A stretch of DNA of 64,000 nucleotides from NCBI RefSeq assembly GCF_014174395.1, contig NZ_JABEQD010000002.1:485449-549448 (forward strand), read 5' to 3'. The first letter of the stretch is position 1. Each line of letters opens with the position of its first letter. This DNA comes from Gluconacetobacter aggeris. Its GTDB lineage: Bacteria; Pseudomonadota; Alphaproteobacteria; Acetobacterales; Acetobacteraceae. The position numbers were made by a program, and so were the translations under genes. This document shows positions 55,763-64,000 of the stretch, in pieces. The notes under the pieces were generated by a model, which saw nothing but the letters and a program-made list of their open reading frames with translations, was not told the DNA's origin and made no database searches.

Positions 55763-58225
55763 TCAGAAATCGCTGCTGAAGGTCGCCAGTGCCGAGAACG
55801 GGATACCGATCGAATAGGTCGGGGCCTTGGCCGAAATCATGTTGCCGTTGATCCCCCTCATCGCCGTCGCATTGGTCTGGACGCTATTGATCCAGGTCAG
55901 ATTCTTGCTGCCCGTGATGTTCTGCAGGTTCAGGCGGATGCTCGGGCTCTTCATCAGGCCGAAATCGCTGAAGCGATAGCCGACCGCAATGTTCATGCGG
56001 GTGTAACCCGGGATCTTCTGATCGTTCATGAACGTCGAATATTGCTTCGCCACATATTTCAGGTTGAAGCTGCCGAACCGGTGGCCGTCGTCGTAATCCA
56101 GGCCGAACCCGACCTGCCACGGCGGCGACTGCGGCGCGATTTTCCCCTTTGTCGGCAGATAATCGACAGTCTTGCCCGAGGAAGACTGCAGATTGCTGTC
56201 CGTCACAGCGTGCAGATACTCAGCCGACACATAGGGACGGATATTATGGAACGGCCGGGTGCCGATTTCGAAATCGAAACCGTCCGAATGCTCACCGCCG
56301 CCATTGGCATTGCTCGTCCAGTACGCACCCGAAATCGGGTCGACGAGCGTCTGGGTGAACAGACGATCCGTGAAGTTATAATGGAAATAGGTCAGCGACG
56401 AGGAAATCAGGCTCCCCTGGTAACGCCAGCCGGCTTCCTCGGAAATCGAGACTTCAGGCTGCTGGTTAGGACTGGCCTTGGTCGAATAACCCGTACCCAC
56501 ATTATACGCACCCGAATCATACAGCGCATAATTGGTCGGCATACGGTAGTTGGTCGCCACCGAGACGAAGACCTGGTTTTCGTTATTGATCTTGTAGCGA
56601 ACGGCCGCCGTCGGCAGGGCCTTGGCATAATCGGTGTTGACATATTTCTGCGAGACGTCGGGCAGATAATTGGTGCCGCGACGCGTCACGATCGAATATT
56701 TCAGTCCAGCGTCGATCGTCAGCCGGTCGTGCAGCAGCGACAGGCTGTCGCCGATGAACGGTGTATGGACCTCGGTCTGCGTAGTCGTGTTACGGTACTG
56801 CGCCGTAACCCCGTTGTTCAGCACCAGGTTCGGACCACCACCCCAGACATCCAGCGGCGTTCCATCCGGCCCGACCTGGGCATATGGGCCCGTCTGGCGC
56901 TGCTTCGAATATTCGAACCAGTAGCCGATCATCAGCCGGTTCGGCCCGTAGGACCAGGTCAGCTTCGTCGTGGCACCCGGACGATAAGTCTCCGTCAAGG
57001 ACGGGTTATACAACAGAGGCGAACCGGACGAGAGGCCGCCGATCGTTCCGCCGATCTTATGCGCGCCATATTGGTAACCGGTCAGGCTGGTCGCATAGGC
57101 GCCACCGCCGTTGCCGTAGCCATACCAGAAATAAGGCGTTTCCGTCAGCGTCAGATGGTCCGTCAGCGTGAAGGTCGACGGCATGCTGGCGTAGATATTG
57201 GTGAACGGATTCGGATGCAGCTTGTAGTAGTTATTATCACCCCGCACGAAATGCCGCTCGTAGACCGTGTTCGGCGCATCGGTCTTCGCCAGGCCGCTGC
57301 TGCCGACCGGGTTGTCGAACCCATAGCCCCACTGGTTCCAGCTCGCCTTGGTGACGCTGGGATAGGCATCGTTCTGCAGCGAGTTGCCCACGACCGCGAG
57401 CGAGATGCGATTGCCCTGCCCCCAGTCGTTCACGATCTTCATTTCGCCGTGCTTCTTGTTTTCATAGCCGGGGCCGCGCCAATGGTCCTGCCGCCCCTGG
57501 GAATACGAGAAATAGGCACGCAGATTGGTATGGCCGATATAGCCGGTATCGAAGCGCGCAAAGCCACGGGTGGCGTTGAACGACCCGTAGGACATGTCGA
57601 TCTTGCCGCCCATCTGCTTCTTCGGGTCGATCATGTACATGTCGACCACACCGCCCGAAGCGCTGATATGCGGGCTGTCCAGATCGGCCGAACCCTGCGC
57701 CAGACGGATGCTCTGGAGGTTCTCGGAATCGACGATTTCCTGCGGGTAGACGGCGAAATTCCCGATATCGTTGATCGGAAAGCCTTCCAGCGTGAAGCCC
57801 ATCTGGCTTTCGGTCAGGCCGCGCACCGAGATGTGGCCGCCCGTCATGCCCAGCGGGTCGGTATCCGACACGTTGGCGCCCGGCAGCAGGGCGATCAACT
57901 GCATCGGGTTCTGGCCCGGGTTCTGCTTGGCTATGAAATCGCGTGTCACTTCGGAAATCGATTTCGGCGCGTCCTGGTTCACCATCAGGCCGCCGCCCAG
58001 TGCACGGCGCGTCACGCCATCGCCATAGGTATGGGCCGTGACCTCCACCTGCTCGTCGGTCGGCGACGTCGCACCAAGCATGGACGGACGCGCTTCGACC
58101 TTGGCCTTGGCCGGGTTCGCCTGTCCTGTCGCCGATGAAGTGCCCATCTCCTGCGCCAACGCCCCCGACGACAGTACAGTCGAAGACACCAGAGCGAGCA
58201 TCGTCGATCTGATATAGTTTGTCAT
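55763..58225 (-). CDS. TonB-dependent outer-membrane receptor
   Basis: An 820-residue receptor with a signal peptide (about 1-25, cleavage near GALAQE), a plug domain (about 75-200, with IALLPGANVSDTDPLGMTGGHISVRGL) and a 22-strand-type barrel ending in aromatic Phe (SALATFSSDF). The ligand is probably a siderophore or other metal chelate, not readable from sequence. ATG 58225 has GGAG just upstream; a longer frame from 58321 lacks a ribosome site and disturbs the signal peptide. It runs in the same direction as the upstream cytochrome/ferric-reductase pair. Confidence 0.93.
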   Translation of the reverse strand: MTNYIRSTMLALVSSTVLSSGALAQEMGTSSATGQANPAKAKVEARPSMLGATSPTDEQVEVTAHTYGDGVTRRALGGGLMVNQDAPKSISEVTRDFIAKQNPGQNPMQLIALLPGANVSDTDPLGMTGGHISVRGLTESQMGFTLEGFPINDIGNFAVYPQEIVDSENLQSIRLAQGSADLDSPHISASGGVVDMYMIDPKKQMGGKIDMSYGSFNATRGFARFDTGYIGHTNLRAYFSYSQGRQDHWRGPGYENKKHGEMKIVNDWGQGNRISLAVVGNSLQNDAYPSVTKASWNQWGYGFDNPVGSSGLAKTDAPNTVYERHFVRGDNNYYKLHPNPFTNIYASMPSTFTLTDHLTLTETPYFWYGYGNGGGAYATSLTGYQYGAHKIGGTIGGLSSGSPLLYNPSLTETYRPGATTKLTWSYGPNRLMIGYWFEYSKQRQTGPYAQVGPDGTPLDVWGGGPNLVLNNGVTAQYRNTTTQTEVHTPFIGDSLSLLHDRLTIDAGLKYSIVTRRGTNYLPDVSQKYVNTDYAKALPTAAVRYKINNENQVFVSVATNYRMPTNYALYDSGAYNVGTGYSTKASPNQQPEVSISEEAGWRYQGSLISSSLTYFHYNFTDRLFTQTLVDPISGAYWTSNANGGGEHSDGFDFEIGTRPFHNIRPYVSAEYLHAVTDSNLQSSSGKTVDYLPTKGKIAPQSPPWQVGFGLDYDDGHRFGSFNLKYVAKQYSTFMNDQKIPGYTRMNIAVGYRFSDFGLMKSPSIRLNLQNITGSKNLTWINSVQTNATAMRGINGNMISAKAPTYSIGIPFSALATFSSDF

Positions 58226-58651
58226 ACAATCTCCATTGATGAAATATGACCCCCCCAGGCCATTTTTCGCGGAACCTGACCGAATAGTCTGGTTCTGTAT
58301 AGAGCGCATCAGAAATTTCATTAATTGTTCAAACTCATTTTAAAGAAAGAACAAAAAATCCATTGCGCGTGACAAAGTTGCAACAAGCGGCTGATGGTCC
58401 CGGTCCCCATCGGCCGGCACGATATGGGCCCCTTCCCCAGCGGCTTCCAGAATTCCACCATCAGGCCGACCCACGAACTTCAATCTATCTTATTGTTTTA
58501 TAATAATTTTAATTCGATCAGATCAACCGACCATGCCCCGGTCTCAGTACAATGCGATCCGGATGCCAGAGCATGCAGCAACCGGCATCGCTCATTATTA
58601 CGAGTACAAAACGATAACAACGCCCCACCACCCGCGTGGCGGCCACCCGGT
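58226..58651. other. 426-base AT-rich region upstream of the TonB receptor
   Basis: No supported gene. Markedly AT-rich patches (about 58310-58350 and 58480-58515) include TTATT-N7-AATAA at 58490-58506, which could be part of a Fur-type operator. That would suit the receptor, but the match to a Fur box is weak. Confidence 0.4.
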
Positions 58652-59032
58652 TCAGAAGATATCCTGTCCCTTGCTGCCGTGCGGCGGGACATGGCAATCA
58701 TGGCATAGCCGGACCGGGCCGGCGGTAGCATGCTCCCGACGACGCGCCAGATGGCAGCCTTCGCAGAAATCATGAAATGTCGACAATGCCAGGCCCACCT
58801 GATCCGGCCGCGTCCGGTGACAACCGACGCATGTCCGCTTGGGGGATGATGACAATGCCGGTTCCAGCACGTCATGATGACACTGCACGCAATTATAAGC
58901 CGCATGGTCGCGATGCATGAACACGACCGGGATCGGCATCGCCCGGCTGATACCCGATTCGCACCACCAGACCACCCCACCCCCGATGCCCAGGACCGCG
59001 GCCAGCATGCAGGCGGGGAGCCATCCTTTCAT
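58652..59032 (-). CDS. tetraheme c-type cytochrome
   Basis: A 126-residue protein with an N-terminal signal anchor (about 4-23) and four CxxCH heme sites: C48-H52 (CVQCH), C68-H72 (CVGCH), C90-H94 (CEGCH) and C110-H114 (CHDCH). Extra histidines (H40, H43, H53, H87) can serve as second ligands. It faces the periplasm. The start overlaps the stop of the upstream b-type membrane protein by four bases, so the two probably form one electron-transfer unit. Confidence 0.87.
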   Translation of the reverse strand: MKGWLPACMLAAVLGIGGGVVWWCESGISRAMPIPVVFMHRDHAAYNCVQCHHDVLEPALSSSPKRTCVGCHRTRPDQVGLALSTFHDFCEGCHLARRREHATAGPVRLCHDCHVPPHGSKGQDIF

Positions 59033-59739
59033 GGCGCCAGCCACCGGCTGAAATAGAGCCCATAGGCAATGCTGACACCCAGCGCGGCACCACCGGCCAT
59101 TGCCGCCAGCCGGACGGCGACAGGCGCGGTATTGCGCCGCCGATGCCCGGAAGGCCGTGGCAACCTTCCGTGGCGCCCTATCCACGGCAGGATGGCGCAG
59201 AAGCCGGCAATCACCGCAATGGTGACCATCTGATTCCGTCCCCGCACATGCAGGCCCGCCCCCATGATGTGAAAGCTGGCCATGCCGAGCAGGCCCAGTG
59301 CCATCACCCCATGCGCCTGCCGAAAGCGGACCGCCTTCCGCCAGATCCGGCCCCGCACGGCGTGGAAGGACGGAATGACGGCCAGAGCGGCCAGCAGCAG
59401 CCCGGCAAGTCCCGCCAGCATATATCCCGGGCCACCTGGCAGCAGGTAACGGGCCGTCAGCGGTTCGGCCCACAGGGACAAGCCGACATGCAGAACGACG
59501 AGCCCGCCCGCCAGGCATCCGAACAGGCGGTGCGCAACGGCAAAGAACTTGCCGTCATTGAAGGGAATCCGCAGAGGGCGGCCGGTCAGAAGAAACAGAA
59601 AGGCCACCAGCACATAGGCCATGAAGCCGCAGGCCATGGCGATATCCCATAACGGACCGTTGGCAGGCAGTTCCAGCCCGGAGAAGAAGGCCGAGACCAA
59701 CAGGCCGCCCAATGCCAGCAGCGGAAGCAGAATGATCAC
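59029..59739 (-). CDS. ferric-reductase-like b-type membrane protein
   Basis: A 236-residue protein with six or seven membrane helices. Two pairs of histidines, H70/H84 and H143/H157, are each 14 apart in helices, the HX13H pattern that ligates two stacked hemes b in ferric reductase and NADPH-oxidase type cores. There is no FAD or NAD domain. With the overlapping tetraheme cytochrome it would move electrons across the membrane, possibly to ferric iron near the TonB receptor, although quinol-linked reduction of another substrate is equally possible. Confidence 0.78.
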   Translation of the reverse strand: MIILLPLLALGGLLVSAFFSGLELPANGPLWDIAMACGFMAYVLVAFLFLLTGRPLRIPFNDGKFFAVAHRLFGCLAGGLVVLHVGLSLWAEPLTARYLLPGGPGYMLAGLAGLLLAALAVIPSFHAVRGRIWRKAVRFRQAHGVMALGLLGMASFHIMGAGLHVRGRNQMVTIAVIAGFCAILPWIGRHGRLPRPSGHRRRNTAPVAVRLAAMAGGAALGVSIAYGLYFSRWLAP

Positions 59740-60008
59740 GGCCCCCTCCGCGCCGGAACGATACGGCCTTCATGTGTCCGTCGCCAGGTCCACCCCTGCT
59801 CCGGCCGGCCGCAGATGATAATGGCATCGAAACAATAAGATGGACAAGCATGCGATCATGCCCGCCCCGGATCGGCACGGGACCATTACCACCATATTTG
59901 ATCGTTGATTAAAAGAAATACCGCATTATGATGCACCCCACTTCGAAGGCCGACCCGTTTGCCGCATATCGACCGTAAATGACGATTTTAACCTCGGGAA
60001 TTCCCGTA

Positions 60009-60794
60009 ATGACGCTTATTGACACGATCCAGCCGTTATATTCGCTGTCCGGCCTGGGCGTGGGGTTTCTGGTTGGCCTCACCGGCGTCGGCGGCGGATC
60101 GCTGATGACGCCCCTGCTGATCCTGCTGTTCGGCGTGCATCCCCAGACGGCGGTGGGCACCGACCTGCTCTACGCCGCCATCACCAAGGCGGTCGGCACG
60201 GGCGTGCATGGGTTTTCCGGCGGAGTGGACTGGAAAGTGGTGCGCCGCCTGGCCAGCGGCAGCATCCCCGCTTCCGCTCTGGCGCTCCTCGTACTCCACA
60301 CGATGGGTGCCCCGTCCCTGATCACCACGCATGTGATTACCCGCAGCCTGGGCGTCGCCCTGTTGCTGACCGCGCCCTGCATCCTGTTTCGCGCCGCCAT
60401 CATGCAGCGCCTGGCCGGCTTCTCCGCCAGCCTGTCCGACCGCCGGACCCACTTCCTGACGGTCTCGGTCGGGGCGCTGCTCGGCCTCCTGGTCTCGCTG
60501 TCATCGGTCGGGGCAGGCGCCATCGGGGTCACGGTCCTGCTGGTCCTGTATCCCCGGCTGTCGACCGCCCGGATCGTCGCGGCCGACATCGCGCATGCCG
60601 TGCCGCTGACGCTGGTCGCGGGCCTGGGGCACTGGCTCCTGGGTTCGGTCAACGGCGGCATGCTGCTGTCCCTTCTGGTCGGCTCGATCCCCGGGATCAT
60701 CCTGGGCAGCCTGTTCGTCGGCATGGTCCGCGAGAATGTCCAGCGCGCGGTCCTCGCCGGCGTACTCACCGTCGTCGGCATCCGCATGATCTGA
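60009..60794 (+). CDS. TauE/SafE family membrane permease
   Basis: A 261-residue protein with seven or eight hydrophobic segments and the family signature GFLVGLTGVGGGSLMTPLLILLFGVHPQTAVGTDLLYAAITKAVG, repeated in weaker form in the second half (VGALLGLLVSLSSVGAGAIGVT). Members export sulfite or sulfonates, or take up such anions; the substrate cannot be read here. ATG 60009 with a GGGA upstream is preferred to ATG 59979, which has no ribosome site. Confidence 0.88.
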   Translation: MTLIDTIQPLYSLSGLGVGFLVGLTGVGGGSLMTPLLILLFGVHPQTAVGTDLLYAAITKAVGTGVHGFSGGVDWKVVRRLASGSIPASALALLVLHTMGAPSLITTHVITRSLGVALLLTAPCILFRAAIMQRLAGFSASLSDRRTHFLTVSVGALLGLLVSLSSVGAGAIGVTVLLVLYPRLSTARIVAADIAHAVPLTLVAGLGHWLLGSVNGGMLLSLLVGSIPGIILGSLFVGMVRENVQRAVLAGVLTVVGIRMI

Positions 60795-60837
60795 GAGAGC
60801 CCGTCCGGTTCGTCGGCGGTCTTCGGGGCCGGATCGA

Positions 60838-60984
60838 TTACAGGACGGGTCCCTCGTCATCATCGTCGGGTTCGAACGGATCTTCGTCCGGGACATCACC
60901 GGGAATCGGGTCGTTCGGATCGAACGGCCCCGGAGCCGGGGTCGGCATCGGCCGCCTGGGCCCCGCATGGTTGTGTTCACGCAT
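60838..60984 (-). CDS. short proline/acid-rich protein, unknown
   Basis: A possible 48-residue protein (MREHNHAGPRRPMPTPAPGP then acidic DPNDPIPGDVPDEDPFEPDDDDEGPVL-type tail). The composition is low-complexity and no domain is visible. The codons are plausible, but it could be chance. Confidence 0.35.
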   Translation of the reverse strand: MREHNHAGPRRPMPTPAPGPFDPNDPIPGDVPDEDPFEPDDDDEGPVL

Positions 60985-61152
60985 GGATATCGCAGCCTTT
61001 CCACCGTTGCGGCGATTGAACCGCACCCGCCCATGTGGGTGTCCTGATGGCCCCGGACAGGGCGCGGCGCTCCGGTCCCGCGCGTTTGTGAACACGGCAT
61101 GATTGCCCTGATGGTCCGGAAATGATTAGCGTCTCGACATAGCATAACACAT

Positions 61153-62145
61153 ATGCCGGAAGTGCAGAGGCCAAGAGTGACGAAAACAAGATCACTCGAC
61201 GATCATCATCACGCGTCAGTGAATGTCCATCACGCGGATCGCATCTACAGCATGCTGAAGGACGAATCCGCCTCCGGCCGCTCGGCGCTCGCAGCCTCAT
61301 GGTCGCGCTCGCTCCGTCATTACGGCCTGAACCCGAACCATGACGACCCCCCGCACCGCCTGGACGCCCAGGCTTACCGCGAGGCCCGCGAACGCAGCGC
61401 GCTGCTCCTGCACGCGGCCCAACCCGTTCTGGACCGGCTGGCCTCGGCGGTCCGCCGCGGCGGATTCTGCATGCTGCTCAGCGATGCGCACGGCGTCGCA
61501 CTCGAACAGCGATGCATGGCCGGCGACGAGGAGATCTTCAGCTCCTGGGGCCTGAACCTGGGCGCGATATGGGACGAGGCCCACGAGGGCACCAACGGTA
61601 TCGGCACCTGCCTGGCCGAGGACAGGGTGCTGACGATCCATCGCGACCAGCATTTCTTTTCCCGCAACGCGGGGCTCAGCTGCACCATGGCGCCGATCCA
61701 CGACCCCGCGGGCAGCCCGATCGGCGGGATCGACATTTCCTCATGCCGCAATGATTGCGACACGGCGACATTGTCCTTCCTGTCGCTGGTGGTCGAAGAC
61801 GCCGCCCGACGGATCGAAACCCGCCTGTTCGGCGAAGCCTTCGCCGGCCATCGCATCATCTCGCTGGGCAACGAGGCCCAGGCCCTCCTGGCCCTGGACG
61901 AGAACGAGGTCATCGTCGGCACCAACAAGGCCGCCCGTGCCCTGTTCGGCCTGCGCGCCGGCAAACCCATGACGCTGCCCGACCTGCTGTCGGATACCGG
62001 CCATGAAGATCCCGGACGCGCCGCCCATGCCGCCCTGCAACGGGTGCTGAAACGCTGCAACGGAAACATCTCGGCGGCGGCGCGGGAACTGGGCGTCAGC
62101 CGTGCCACGCTGCATCGCCGGCTGAAGCGGCACGAGGCCCACTGA
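61153..62145 (+). CDS. AcoR-like regulator lacking the AAA+ domain
   Basis: A 330-residue regulator. The N-terminal half (about 45-210) is the AcoR-type sensor with SWSRSLRHYGLNP and a GAF domain (NLGAIWDEAHEGTNGIGTCLAEDRVLTIHRDQHFF). The C-terminal 40 residues are a Fis-type helix-turn-helix (LKRCNGNISAAARELGVSRATLHRRLKRH). The sigma-54-activating AAA+ domain with GAFTGA normally between them is missing, so it cannot act as a standard sigma-54 activator. The next gene is an aldehyde dehydrogenase, with a 13-base inverted repeat between, so it likely controls alcohol or aldehyde use. Confidence 0.85.
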   Translation: MPEVQRPRVTKTRSLDDHHHASVNVHHADRIYSMLKDESASGRSALAASWSRSLRHYGLNPNHDDPPHRLDAQAYREARERSALLLHAAQPVLDRLASAVRRGGFCMLLSDAHGVALEQRCMAGDEEIFSSWGLNLGAIWDEAHEGTNGIGTCLAEDRVLTIHRDQHFFSRNAGLSCTMAPIHDPAGSPIGGIDISSCRNDCDTATLSFLSLVVEDAARRIETRLFGEAFAGHRIISLGNEAQALLALDENEVIVGTNKAARALFGLRAGKPMTLPDLLSDTGHEDPGRAAHAALQRVLKRCNGNISAAARELGVSRATLHRRLKRHEAH

Positions 62146-62177
62146 GGCCGCCCGTCGTCGCCATCCCGGGGCCATCC

Positions 62178-62209
62178 CCCGATCTGTCGCGGAACTGCGA
62201 CAGATCGGG
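62178..62209. promoter_or_regulatory. 13-base perfect inverted repeat, candidate operator
   Basis: CCCGATCTGTCGC, six bases, GCGACAGATCGGG. It lies between the AcoR-like regulator and the aldehyde dehydrogenase, about 100 bases before the latter's start. The core TGTCGC-N6-GCGACA is a natural target for a Fis-type helix-turn-helix dimer. No T-run follows, so a terminator is less likely but possible. Confidence 0.6.
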
Positions 62210-62309
62210 CGGCATACCGACCGCGGCCGGCTGACAAATCCAGTCCCCATCGCCACCCTTCCGAACGTTGACCGCGCTTCATCCGCGGCGACCAAGAAGG
62301 AGAATGACC

Positions 62310-63830
62310 ATGGACTCGCTGGAAAGCCATCGAATCGACATGTCGTCACCGTTCAAGGCGCAGTACGACAATTTCATCGGCGGACGCTGGGTTCCCCCTT
62401 TCGGCGGGGAATATTTCGACGATCCGTCACCCGTCGATGGACGCATCCTGTGCAGGGTGGCGCGCTCCAGGGCCGAGGATGTCGAACGGGCACTCGACGC
62501 CGCCCACGCCGCGCGTGACGCCTGGGGCGAGACCAGCGCGGCCCAGCGCGCGCTGCTGCTCAACCGCATCGCCGACCGGATCGACGAGAATCTGGAACTG
62601 CTGGCCCGCGCCGAAAGCTGGGACAACGGCAAGCCGCTGCGCGAGACGCTGAACGCCGACCTGCCCCTGTGCGTCGACCATTTCCGTTATTTCGCCTCCT
62701 GCATCCGCGCGCAGGAAGGCGCATTGTCCGAGATCGACCACGACACCGTCGCCTATCATTTCCACGAACCGCTGGGCGTGGTCGGCCAGATCATTCCCTG
62801 GAATTTCCCCCTGCTGATGGCCGCCTGGAAACTGGCACCGGCCCTCGCGGCGGGCAATTGCGTGGTCATGAAGCCGGCCGAGCAGACCCCGGCCTCGATC
62901 CTGGTCCTGGCCGAACTGATCGCCGACATCCTGCCCGCCGGCGTGCTGAACATCGTCAACGGCTTCGGGCGCGAAGCCGGCGTGGCTCTGGCCTCCAACA
63001 CCCGGATCGCCAAGATCGCCTTCACCGGATCGACACCGACCGGCAAGATGATCGCCCACGCGGCGGCCGACAATCTGATCCCCGCCACGCTGGAACTGGG
63101 CGGCAAATCCCCCAACATCTTCTTTTCCGACATCGCCGCCGAAGATGACGATTTCTTCGACAAGGCCATCGAAGGCTTCGTCCTGTTCGCCTTCAACCAG
63201 GGCGAGGTCTGCACCTGCCCCTCGCGCGCCCTGATCCACGAATCGATATACGACCGGTTCATGGAGCGCGCGCTGCGCCGGGTCGCGGCGATCAAGCAGG
63301 GCAACCCGCTGGACCTCACGACCATGGTCGGCGCCCAGGCATCGGTCGACCAGGTGAACAAGATCCTGTCCTATATCGACATCGGGCGGCAGGAAGGCGC
63401 GGAACTGCTGATCGGCGGCGGCCGGGCCGATCTGGGCGGCAGCCTGGCGAACGGCTGCTACATCCAGCCCACCGTCTTCAAGGGCGACAACCGGATGCGG
63501 ATCTTCCAGGAAGAGATCTTCGGCCCCGTCGTCTCCGTCACCACCTTCCGCGACGATGCCGAAGCGGTAAAACTCGCCAACGACACGCTGTTCGGCCTGG
63601 GTGCGGGCATCTGGACCCGCGACGGCACCCGCGCCTATCGCGTCGGGCGCGCCATCAAGGCGGGCCGCGTCTGGACGAACTGCTACCACGCCTATCCCGC
63701 GCATGCCGCCTTCGGCGGCTACAAACAGTCCGGCATCGGCCGCGAAAACCACCGGATGATGCTCGATCACTATCAGCAGACCAAGAACCTGCTGGTCAGC
63801 TACGCCCCGAAGAAACTGGGGTTCTTCTGA
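62310..63830 (+). CDS. NAD-dependent aldehyde dehydrogenase
   Basis: A 506-residue class-3-type/AcoD-like aldehyde dehydrogenase. Visible residues are the NAD-binding [29 protein letters not shown], the general base E262 in [11 protein letters not shown] and catalytic C301 in [11 protein letters not shown] (with C303 next). The C-terminal [10 protein letters not shown] is standard. It probably oxidises acetaldehyde or another short aldehyde to the acid, which would suit an acetic acid bacterium. ATG 62310 has AAGGAG at the right distance; ATG 62304 is too close to it. Confidence 0.93.
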   Translation: MDSLESHRIDMSSPFKAQYDNFIGGRWVPPFGGEYFDDPSPVDGRILCRVARSRAEDVERALDAAHAARDAWGETSAAQRALLLNRIADRIDENLELLARAESWDNGKPLRETLNADLPLCVDHFRYFASCIRAQEGALSEIDHDTVAYHFHEPLGVVGQIIPWNFPLLMAAWKLAPALAAGNCVVMKPAEQTPASILVLAELIADILPAGVLNIVNGFGREAGVALASNTRIAKIAFTGSTPTGKMIAHAAADNLIPATLELGGKSPNIFFSDIAAEDDDFFDKAIEGFVLFAFNQGEVCTCPSRALIHESIYDRFMERALRRVAAIKQGNPLDLTTMVGAQASVDQVNKILSYIDIGRQEGAELLIGGGRADLGGSLANGCYIQPTVFKGDNRMRIFQEEIFGPVVSVTTFRDDAEAVKLANDTLFGLGAGIWTRDGTRAYRVGRAIKAGRVWTNCYHAYPAHAAFGGYKQSGIGRENHRMMLDHYQQTKNLLVSYAPKKLGFF

Positions 63831-63889
63831 CAGCCCGCCACCGGCACGGGCAGCCGGGTGCCGACAGGCGCCCGGCCTGCGGGCAGGTG

Positions 63890-64000
63890 TCAGAACGTCA
63901 CGCGCACGCCGCCAAACCCGCCGATCGGCGCGGCGGGGCTATAGCTGCGCGGGTTGCTCGCCCCCGGCGCCTGCGCCAGATAGACCGAGGAGGTCGCCGA
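63890..64000 (-). CDS. C-terminal end of an outer-membrane barrel protein (partial)
   Basis: The last 36 codons of a gene entering from the right edge, ending VRVTF and a stop. The terminal strand with final Phe is the usual ending of TonB-dependent receptors and other outer-membrane barrels. The body lies outside the window. Confidence 0.6.
   Translation of the reverse strand, partial: SATSSVYLAQAPGASNPRSYSPAAPIGGFGGVRVTF

Noticed and set aside
55739..58138. 799-codon open frame on the plus strand
   Set aside because: It is the antisense of the TonB receptor gene. Its Arg/Ile/Gly-rich sequence has no domain, while the minus strand has signal peptide, plug and barrel.
63841..63863. CGGCAC/GTGCCG stem after the aldehyde dehydrogenase
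   Set aside because: Only six pairs, a ten-base GC-rich loop and no T-run; not enough to call a terminator.

Overview
The window is GC-rich DNA that looks like an alphaproteobacterium, most probably an acetic acid bacterium (Acetobacteraceae, Gluconacetobacter-like). The pointers are the rhizobial-type che operon order, a stand-alone FlaF, a DUF1217 protein, a FlgJ with no muramidase domain, CtrA-type boxes and an orphan OmpR/CtrA-like regulator inside the cluster. The genus is inference. Roughly the first 55 kb is one continuous flagellar, motor and chemotaxis island. The last 8 kb is unrelated iron, redox and aldehyde metabolism.

Layout: 0.1-1.7 kb, a MotE-like protein and a small lipoprotein. 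1.9-7.1 kb, fliF-fliG-fliH-fliN-fliO-fliP (MS ring, C ring, export). 7.7-16.0 kb, the che operon MCP-cheS-cheY1-cheA-cheW-cheR-cheB-cheY2-cheD-cheT. 16.1-17.8 kb, flaF and, divergently, flagellin with a clear terminator. 17.9-18.5 kb, an unknown secreted protein. 18.9-21.4 kb, fliE-fliQ-fliR-flhB. 21.8-26.2 kb, flgE, fliL, fliM and a DUF6468-type protein. 26.2-28.8 kb (minus), flgI-flgJ-flgN-like-lipoprotein. 29.2-30.1 kb, a lytic transglycosylase. 30.1-31.7 kb (minus), a TPR glycosyltransferase-like protein. 31.9-38.1 kb, flhA, a DUF1217/hook chimera, fliI, fliJ. 38.2-45.2 kb, a glycosyltransferase, motB, motA, fliK, flgD and, convergently, a CtrA/Rem-like regulator. 45.8-54.0 kb, a small unknown protein, a large exported helical-repeat protein, flgB, flgC, flgF, flgK, flgL. 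54.2-55.7 kb, a second TPR glycosyltransferase-like protein.

From 55.7 kb: a TonB-dependent receptor, a tetraheme cytochrome overlapping a ferric-reductase-like b-type membrane protein (all minus), a TauE-type permease, a short proline/acid-rich ORF, an AcoR-like regulator without an AAA+ domain, an aldehyde dehydrogenase, and the C-terminus of another outer-membrane barrel running off the edge.

Together the genes supply almost a whole flagellum (MS/C rings, type III export, rod, hook, P ring, junction, filament, stator) plus a complete chemotaxis pathway. flgG, flgA, flgH, flbT and a filament cap gene are not seen. Points worth a second look are an in-frame 189-bp tandem duplication in fliK, a DUF1217 protein split by FlgE-like domains, a receiver-dead CtrA-like regulator, a CheZ-motif CheT, three CtrA-type boxes, and three glycosyltransferase-like genes that could decorate flagellin. 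No tRNA, rRNA, CRISPR array or insertion sequence was seen.
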